Source: Leptolyngbya sp. SIO4C5
GTDB taxonomy: Bacteria > Cyanobacteriota > Cyanobacteriia > Phormidesmidales > Phormidesmidaceae
DNA: 7,193 nucleotides
Assembly (NCBI GenBank): GCA_010671965.1
Contig: JAAHIC010000215.1
Coordinates: 1-7,193 of the forward strand
Reading direction: 5' to 3'
Part shown: positions 1 to 4,097 of the stretch, in pieces
How positions within the stretch are numbered: the stretch's first letter is position 1
Layout: every line of letters begins with the position of its first letter
Position numbers and translations under genes: made by a program
The notes under the pieces: generated by a model
What the model was told of the DNA's origin: nothing
What the model saw: the letters and a program-made list of their open reading frames with translations, nothing else
Databases searched by the model: none

Positions 1-53
1 AGCGGGAGGCCGAATTTCTAGGGCAGGCATTTCTAGCAATTCGGCCTCCCGCT
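1..53. repeat. Inverted repeat inside hemD at the window edge
   Basis: Bases 1-16 are the exact reverse complement of bases 38-53 (arm AGCGGGAGGCCGAATT). After one mismatch (T17/C37) four more pairs follow (18-21 with 33-36), leaving an 11-base loop at 22-32. The left arm stops only because the window stops. It lies within the hemD reading frame. It may be a real hairpin or a fold-back artefact of amplification or assembly at a contig end; the sequence alone does not decide. Confidence 0.8.
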
Positions 54-707
54 AGCTGGGCTGATTTAGACCGAGCGATCGCCCATCTATCTAGCTTCGA
101 TTGGCTCATTCTCACCTCTGCCAATGCGGTCAGCTACTTTTGGCAGCGGCTAAATCACCACGGCAAAGATGCCCGCTCCCTGGCTCACCTCAAAATTGCC
201 GTCGTGGGTAAAAAGACAGCCGCCATCCTGAAACAGCATGGCCTCCAACCAGACTTCATCCCACCGGACTACGTGGCCGACTCGCTAGTCGCAGTTTTTC
301 CAGAGCCTGTAGCCGGGCTGAAGCTGCTATTCCCCAGAGTGGAGAGCGGCGGGCGTGAGGTATTGGTTAAAGAGCTAACGGCCCAGGGGGCTGAGGTGGT
401 AGAAGTTGCGGCCTACGAAACGGGCTGTCCGGCAGGCGTTGATCCCACCATCGCTGCGGCTCTACAGCAGCAGGAGATTGAGGTGGTTACGTTTGCCAGT
501 TCTAAGACGGTGCGCTATGCCTGCCAGCTTTGGCAGCAGGCCCTAGGCGATCGCTGGCCAGCATTACTCAAAAACGTCTGCCTCGCCTCCATTGGCCCCC
601 AAACCTCTAGCGCCTGCCGCGATTTGCTAGGCCGGGTGGATGTGGAAGCCGCAGAATACACCCTGGAGGGTTTAACTCAGGCCATAGAGCGCTGGGCTCA
701 GTCCTAA
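3..707 (+). CDS. hemD: Uroporphyrinogen-III synthase, 5' end missing
   Basis: HemD closes hydroxymethylbilane with inversion of ring D to give uroporphyrinogen III, the precursor of heme, chlorophyll, phycobilins and cobalamin; it is a cytosolic enzyme. The frame is open to the window edge and gives 234 residues to the TAA stop; cyanobacterial HemD is about 250-270 residues, so only some 20-40 N-terminal residues are missing. The first ATG in the frame (base 204) is internal, because typical HemD sequence precedes it: AIRPPASW, then FDWLILTSANAV, then LKIAVVGKKTA. Downstream are LFPRVESGGREVLV, the second-domain stretch VTFASSKTV, and IGPQTSSAC near the C-terminus. The gene converges with the thioredoxin gene, 71 bases separating the two stops. 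The first codons lie in an inverted repeat at the window edge, so the first dozen residues are less certain. Family assignment is from recognised motifs, not from a search. Confidence 0.9.
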   Translation, partial: REAEFLGQAFLAIRPPASWADLDRAIAHLSSFDWLILTSANAVSYFWQRLNHHGKDARSLAHLKIAVVGKKTAAILKQHGLQPDFIPPDYVADSLVAVFPEPVAGLKLLFPRVESGGREVLVKELTAQGAEVVEVAAYETGCPAGVDPTIAAALQQQEIEVVTFASSKTVRYACQLWQQALGDRWPALLKNVCLASIGPQTSSACRDLLGRVDVEAAEYTLEGLTQAIERWAQS

Positions 708-742
708 AAAAAACCTAGAGATACGAACGGTCGCATCTCTAG
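706..742 (-). terminator. Intrinsic terminator of the thioredoxin gene
   Basis: On the minus strand the sequence forms a stem CTAGAGAT/ATCTCTAG (715-722 with 735-742), an internal mismatch, three more pairs (CGA/TCG) and a four-base loop. It is followed after one G by eight T (bases 706-713 on the plus strand are A). This is the classical hairpin plus U-tract, about 36 bases past the thioredoxin stop. The plus side has only AAAA and no T-run, so it should not stop hemD transcription efficiently. The A-run overlaps the hemD stop codon. Confidence 0.8.
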
Positions 743-778
743 AAAAGTTGAATAATTATCCTAAATTAGGACAAAAAT

Positions 779-1126
779 TTAGCGAATAGCCTGAGGCTGC
801 TCAACCAGTTTATTCAGCTCTGCCGCAATGATTTCCTGGGTGACAACGCCCGCTTGCCGGCCCGCAAGCTGTCCCTGATTGAAAAACAGCAGCGTCGGGA
901 TTGCCTCAATCATATAGCGCTGCGCCAGTTCTGGCTGCTCGTCAATATTGACCTTGCCCACCGTTGCTAGGCCATCAAACTCGGCGGCGATCGCCTCAAT
1001 CACCGGATTCATAATCCGGCAGGGGCCGCACCAGGGAGCCCAAAAGTCTACAACCACCGGGCGATCGCTGTTGAGCACCGCTGTTTCAAAGTTGTCAGTG
1101 GTTAGAGTTAGCACTTTGTCCGTCAT
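779..1126 (-). CDS. Thioredoxin
   Basis: Small cytosolic dithiol-disulfide oxidoreductase of 115 residues, the usual thioredoxin length. The redox site WCGPC is at residues 32-36 (Cys33, Cys36), the buried Asp of the family is Asp27 (VVVDFW), the conserved Lys is Lys58 (GKVNIDE), and the cis-proline is Pro77 in AIPTLLFF. The stretch before the cis-proline reads YMIEAIP, where typical m-type thioredoxins have YGIRSIP, so this is probably a specialised thioredoxin and not the main TrxA; I leave the symbol empty. The ATG has a good ribosome-binding site, GAGGAAA (complement of 1132-1138). It lies 68 bases downstream of the peroxiredoxin-like gene on the same strand with no terminator seen between, and is followed by an intrinsic terminator, so it is probably co-transcribed. 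By inference it is the reductant for that neighbour. Confidence 0.93.
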   Translation of the reverse strand: MTDKVLTLTTDNFETAVLNSDRPVVVDFWAPWCGPCRIMNPVIEAIAAEFDGLATVGKVNIDEQPELAQRYMIEAIPTLLFFNQGQLAGRQAGVVTQEIIAAELNKLVEQPQAIR

Positions 1127-1194
1127 CCTAATTTCCTCGTGTGGTTAAACGTCTAATCTAGGGAAAACACAATCAGCCAAATCTAAAATTTTCA

Positions 1195-1851
1195 TCAAAC
1201 TGCTACCGACAGGTCTTTCAGCCCGGCCACAATCTCCGCCGGATCTTGGCGCTGGGTGTAGTCCACGTTGACATAGGCCTGAACGATGGTGCTGTCAGTT
1301 CGAACCACATAGGTAGCCGGAACAGGCAGCTCAAAGGTTTCATCACCGTTGTGAGCGGGCAGGTCAATGCCGAAGTTTTCGTAAATAGGCCGCAGATAAG
1401 CGGGCAGGGTAAAGACCAGTCCAAATTCTTTGGCGACTTGATTGCCCACATCGCTGAGCACCTCAAAGCTGAGGTCGTGCTTTTCGGCAGTAGACAGGGA
1501 GCTGTCAGGGGTTTGAGGTGAAATAGCCACTAGGTTAGCGCCTTGCGTCTCAATTTCGGGGAGAGCCTGCTGCAGCGCCTTCAGCTCTAAATTGCAGTAA
1601 GGACACCAGCTACCTCGGTAAAAGGAGATGACTACCGGGCCGGTCTGCAGCAGGTCTTGGATGCCAACGGTCTGGCCGACCGCATTCGGCAGGCTGAAGT
1701 TGGGAACGCGATCGCCCGCTTTGAGGCTGTTGTCTGCAATATCGCTGGCTTGTAGCTCGGTCAGCGCCTGGGCCATTTTGCCTTTGACTTCATCGGGCAT
1801 CTGCGCCTGTATCTGGGCGGCAAAGTTAGCTAAGTCCTGGGTCAAGCTCAT
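1195..1851 (-). CDS. Peroxiredoxin-like (AhpC/TSA) protein
   Basis: Predicted thiol peroxidase or thiol-disulfide protein with a thioredoxin fold, 218 residues, no signal peptide, hence cytosolic. An N-terminal helical segment (residues 1-45) precedes the AhpC/TSA-type domain: GDRVPNFSLPNAVG at about 46-59, the strand VVISFYRG, then SWCPYC with Cys83 and Cys86, NLVAISPQTPD at about 106-116, and VPATYVVR at 177-184 as the cis-proline loop. Cys83 and Cys86 are the only cysteines. The classical peroxiredoxin PxxxTxxC signature is absent (Gly80 replaces the Thr), which fits the 'peroxiredoxin-like family' set and makes peroxidase activity probable but unproven. The ATG has a GAGGT ribosome-binding site (complement of 1859-1863). 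Two operator copies and a promoter candidate lie just upstream; the thioredoxin gene follows on the same strand. Role in oxidant removal is inference from family and context. Confidence 0.85.
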   Translation of the reverse strand: MSLTQDLANFAAQIQAQMPDEVKGKMAQALTELQASDIADNSLKAGDRVPNFSLPNAVGQTVGIQDLLQTGPVVISFYRGSWCPYCNLELKALQQALPEIETQGANLVAISPQTPDSSLSTAEKHDLSFEVLSDVGNQVAKEFGLVFTLPAYLRPIYENFGIDLPAHNGDETFELPVPATYVVRTDSTIVQAYVNVDYTQRQDPAEIVAGLKDLSVAV

Positions 1852-1874
1852 ATTGAATACCTCACTAGTGTGGA

Positions 1875-1904
1875 AAAATACTCATTTTAGAACGTTTGTT
1901 CCAA
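1875..1904 (-). promoter_or_regulatory. Candidate promoter of the peroxiredoxin-thioredoxin genes
   Basis: On the minus strand a -35-like TTGGAA (complement of 1899-1904) and a -10-like TATTTT (complement of 1875-1880) are separated by 18 bases. Each matches the sigma-70 consensus at 4 of 6 positions, so it is modest alone. Support comes from position, 24 bases before the ATG, and from operator copy 1, which fills the spacer in the same way as at the tetR promoter. Confidence 0.45.
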
Positions 1905-1908
1905 AATG
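1883..1908. promoter_or_regulatory. TetR-type operator, copy 1
   Basis: 26-base near-perfect palindrome: outer arms CATTTT and AAAATG, inner half-sites GAAC and GTTC around a four-base centre, with one mismatched pair. The same sequence recurs at 1946-1971 and, inverted, at 2657-2680. It overlaps the candidate promoter of the peroxiredoxin-like gene, the expected place for repression. Assignment to the neighbouring TetR protein is inference from recurrence and position. Confidence 0.75.
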
Positions 1909-1945
1909 GCGAAAAATAAAAGACAGGCTGTGGCTGTACTGATTC

Positions 1946-1971
1946 TATTTTGAAACGATCATTCCAAAATG
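1946..1971. promoter_or_regulatory. TetR-type operator, copy 2
   Basis: Second copy in the same orientation as copy 1: 19 of 26 positions are identical, including TTCCAAAATG on the right arm and AACG in the left half-site. The palindrome is less perfect than copy 1 (two inner mismatches). Its centre is 63 bases from that of copy 1, six helical turns. It lies between the tetR stop and the peroxiredoxin promoter and could strengthen repression cooperatively or serve a second, unseen promoter. Confidence 0.65.
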
Positions 1972-2012
1972 AGATTAAAACAAGCTGAGAATTTGGCCAG
2001 ATTCTGCTGGGT

Positions 2013-2624
2013 TTAAGCAGTTGGCCTAGCTGTTTCTGGCTGAGGCTGCAGAACGGCCAAAATCAGCTCGGCAGTCTGACGCAAATACTGGGGATCGGGG
2101 TTGATCTTGGCAACGACGCGCAGTCCTTGCAGGGCACAGGCAAAATACTGGGCGATCGCCCGCAAATCCTGATTGGCAGCAATTTCTCCCTTAGCCTCGG
2201 CCCGCTGCAGCGCCTGATAGAAAGCGGCCTCAATCTGCTGTAGGGTTGCTTTGGCCTGCTGAGTAACCGCATCATCGTGAGCCCCCCGCTCCACCATTGC
2301 GTTGGTCATCAGACAGCCCTGACGGTCTAAGTCAGCCGCCGATCGCTCCGCTAGGCTATAAAAATGATCCACGATTGCCTGCCGAGCGGCATCTGGCGCT
2401 AACAGCGGCGCTAGGATAGGCTTGACGACGGTGGTCTGGTAGTGGGCGATCGCCGCCAGAAATAGGCTGTGTTTGTCCTGGAAGGTATCGTAGAGACTCC
2501 CGCGATTGATCCCCATTGCCTCAACTAAGTCCTGCACGGACGTGGCCTCATAACCCTGCCGCCAGAAAACGGTCATCGCTTTCTCTAGCACTTCATCGCG
2601 ATCGAACTCCTTTTGGCGAGGCAT
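2013..2624 (-). CDS. TetR-family repressor, probably redox-responsive
   Basis: Dimeric DNA-binding repressor of 203 residues, typical TetR length. The N-terminal helix-turn-helix domain spans about residues 8-55: FDRDEVLEKAMTVFWRQGYEATSV, then DLVEAMGINRGSLYDTFQDK, the recognition helix being around GINRGSLYDTF. The remaining helices (about 60-195) form the ligand and dimer domain. Cys104 in RQGCLMTNAM falls, two residues off when counted from the end of the helix-turn-helix, where E. coli NemR has its sensing Cys106 (SGCL); Cys163 is the only other cysteine. This suggests sensing of oxidants or electrophiles, but it is inference. The ATG is preceded by AGGAAA (complement of 2635-2640) at 10 bases. 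One operator copy lies in its own promoter and two lie before the downstream peroxiredoxin gene, pointing to autoregulation and local control of the redox genes. Confidence 0.9.
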   Translation of the reverse strand: MPRQKEFDRDEVLEKAMTVFWRQGYEATSVQDLVEAMGINRGSLYDTFQDKHSLFLAAIAHYQTTVVKPILAPLLAPDAARQAIVDHFYSLAERSAADLDRQGCLMTNAMVERGAHDDAVTQQAKATLQQIEAAFYQALQRAEAKGEIAANQDLRAIAQYFACALQGLRVVAKINPDPQYLRQTAELILAVLQPQPETARPTA

Positions 2625-2648
2625 GGTGTTTAGATTTCCTGTTCTTCC

Positions 2649-2677
2649 CTTATAGCAATTTTGGAACAGACGTTCAA
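2649..2677 (-). promoter_or_regulatory. tetR promoter
   Basis: On the minus strand TTGAAC (complement of 2672-2677) and TATAAG (complement of 2649-2654) are separated by exactly 17 bases, a good sigma-70-type promoter, 24 bases upstream of the tetR ATG. The spacer contains most of operator copy 3, so a bound repressor would exclude RNA polymerase. Confidence 0.65.
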
Positions 2678-2680
2678 TTT
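2657..2680. promoter_or_regulatory. TetR-type operator, copy 3 (autoregulatory)
   Basis: Palindromic TTGGAAC-N4-GTTC core. Read on the minus strand it aligns with copy 1, sharing GAACGT and TGTTCCAAAAT. It covers the -35 box and most of the spacer of the tetR promoter, so it is the likely site of autorepression. Confidence 0.7.
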
Positions 2681-2923
2681 CTTGAAACAGCCCAATACTG
2701 CTGAAACTTAAAGTTTTTGGGCGATGAGAGAGTTTTTTTCAGTAAAATTGCCGATATGACTTGAATAAAAAGCGTAATTACTCTTGAGATTTTTATAGAT
2801 ACGTCTTACTGCATTCCGGCTGCCCCCTGAGATTTAATTTGTTTTACAGCTTTGATATTGACTCTTAGCGGCTCAGTCCTCAGCTATTCGACTAGCGCTT
2901 GATCTACTTCTGGAGCGATACCC
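2681..2923. other. Intergenic region between divergent genes, no gene seen
   Basis: The whole gap between tetR (minus) and the exported-protein gene (plus) is 299 bases; its tetR-proximal part holds the tetR promoter and operator copy 3. The rest is A/T-rich with T-runs (2714-2718, 2732-2738). TATAGA at 2794-2799 and TTGACT at 2858-2863 resemble promoter boxes, but neither has a well-spaced partner, so I do not call a promoter for the plus-strand gene. No RNA gene or convincing small ORF is visible. Confidence 0.5.
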
Positions 2924-4036
2924 ATGACTTCTGTTCAACTCAGTACGTTAACTCGCCATCCCAAAACAGCAATCCAGTTATGGGGCATCCTCCTAGCCCT
3001 AGCTTCCGTAAGCCTCACCCTCCCGGTTGAGGCCAGCAATGCTGACTCTTTCTCCAGCTTGAATCAGTTTGAGCTAGAAGAAGAGACGGTGATCGCGCCA
3101 GAAAGTGAGGTCATTCAGCTAGCCCAGTTTGAAGGCAGCACCCTAGTCTTTTTCCAAACGGATGATTATGCTGTGCGAGTTTTAGATCGCGGTGCCGCAG
3201 GACTGTTTATGAATGTCTTCAACCAGCGCACAGGCATTCAGGAACAAAACGGTGTCCCGGCAACCGCCCTACCTCGGCGGGAAGGAGAACCTGTTCGCTA
3301 TCTCAGCAGCAGTTCCCGGGATGGAGGAATTGCTTATGTTGCGTCGGTGCTGGGCAGAAATTTAGCAGAGCTGCAGATTATAGATACCGACGGAGACGTG
3401 CGAGAGAGCGAGCGTACTAACCGCGTAACCGCCAATATTCCAGGCATTGATCGGGTAGCTCCCGATGAGCTAGAGACGTTGGCGCTGCATCGCGGCAGCC
3501 GTTACACGGCGCGGGTGCTGGAGCGCACAGATGGCGTTTTTATGAATGTCTATGACGGTAGATTTGAAAGACAGATTCTCAATGGTCGTCCTGCGCAGGC
3601 TATTCCCACAACGGGAGAATTTCAAGATTGGACAACTTATTTGAGCAACGGTACATTTAACGGCGTTCCAGCCTCTTACTATCTGCGTATTAGTCCGCGA
3701 GGGCAAACTCAGTTAGATGTTGTCCGTCAAAGTACAGGTGAACTTCTATCGACTGAAGCTACGGGGCGAACGGTAACTTCTCCGGGGGGATCCATCCCCG
3801 ATCCGCGAACCACCAGCTTAGTGGATGCCTATGTAGTTGCTGTTCCCGGTAATCAAACAACGCTCAATCGCATCCTGCCAATCTATCCTCAGGCTTACCT
3901 CGATCGCTCTCGCCAAGGCAACTTTGTAAACACGGGTTCTTTTACCAACCGCAACTCAGCCTTTGCCCAAATGTTTAACCTGAGAGGCCAAGGGTTTGAT
4001 GCTCGGGTAGTTTATCGCAACGTCAGCTATCGATAG
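2924..4036 (+). CDS. Exported protein with two internal repeats and SPOR-like tail
   Basis: I do not recognise a named family. The 370 residues begin with a Sec-type signal peptide: basic residues Arg11 and Lys14, a hydrophobic core at about 18-33, and likely cleavage after VEA (37) or SNA (40). An acidic, low-complexity stretch follows to about 70. Two related modules come next: residues 82-167 (YAVRVLDRGAAGLFMNVFN) and 194-282 (YTARVLERTDGVFMNVYD), each continuing with NG-P-A-A-P and ending TNR or TGR. After a Pro/Gly/Ser linker (283-298), residues 302-365 (YVVAVPGN, VNTGSFTNRNSAFA, GFDARVVYR) resemble a SPOR domain, a fold that in other proteins binds denuded peptidoglycan glycans. A periplasmic or envelope place is therefore likely. 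GGAG at 2912-2915 lies 8 bases before the ATG. The gene contains no GCGATCGC. It converges with the GH57 gene. Confidence 0.8.
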   Translation: MTSVQLSTLTRHPKTAIQLWGILLALASVSLTLPVEASNADSFSSLNQFELEEETVIAPESEVIQLAQFEGSTLVFFQTDDYAVRVLDRGAAGLFMNVFNQRTGIQEQNGVPATALPRREGEPVRYLSSSSRDGGIAYVASVLGRNLAELQIIDTDGDVRESERTNRVTANIPGIDRVAPDELETLALHRGSRYTARVLERTDGVFMNVYDGRFERQILNGRPAQAIPTTGEFQDWTTYLSNGTFNGVPASYYLRISPRGQTQLDVVRQSTGELLSTEATGRTVTSPGGSIPDPRTTSLVDAYVVAVPGNQTTLNRILPIYPQAYLDRSRQGNFVNTGSFTNRNSAFAQMFNLRGQGFDARVVYRNVSYR

Positions 4037-4037
4037 C

Positions 4038-4073
4038 AAAACAGTAGGGGCACAGCATACCGTGTCCCTACTG
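4038..4073 (-). terminator. Hairpin between converging genes, probable terminator
   Basis: Bases 4042-4053 pair with 4062-4073: a 12-base stem with one G-T pair, then a mismatch and one more pair closing a four-base loop. On the minus strand the stem is followed by only TTTT (complement of 4038-4041), and on the plus strand by no T-run, so it is a strong stem with a weak tail. It lies 2-6 bases after the exported-protein stop and 25 bases past the GH57 stop and may act for both genes. The arm GTAGGGGCAC resembles the arms of dispersed palindromes I recall from cyanobacterial genomes, so it could equally be such a repeat. Confidence 0.5.
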
Positions 4074-4097
4074 CTTCTGCCCCCCCCTTACTTGAAC

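Noticed and set aside
948..1148. Plus-strand ORF of 66 codons opposite the thioredoxin gene
   Set aside because: It mirrors a clear thioredoxin on the other strand and shows no protein family features.
1127..1194. Search for a separate promoter or terminator between the peroxiredoxin and thioredoxin genes
   Set aside because: Only a small imperfect palindrome around ACGT (TTAAACGTCTAA) is present, unlike the TetR operator and without promoter boxes at proper spacing.
1628..1942. Plus-strand ORF of 104 codons opposite the peroxiredoxin gene start and the operators
   Set aside because: It is a shadow of the peroxiredoxin frame and runs through the regulatory palindromes; no ribosome-binding site or recognisable domain.
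1988..2005. Possible terminator just after tetR (AGAAT and ATTCT arms around TGGCCA)
   Set aside because: Only five A/T-rich pairs and a broken T-run (TTGTTTT) several bases later; too weak to call, so read-through from tetR into the peroxiredoxin gene stays possible.
2063..2275. Minus-strand 70-codon ORF inside tetR in another frame
   Set aside because: Basic, Ser/Arg/Pro-rich translation typical of a shifted frame; the TetR frame is clearly the coding one.
2725..2760. Tiny plus-strand ORF of 11 codons before the exported-protein gene
   Set aside because: Too short, no ribosome-binding site, A/T-rich intergenic composition.
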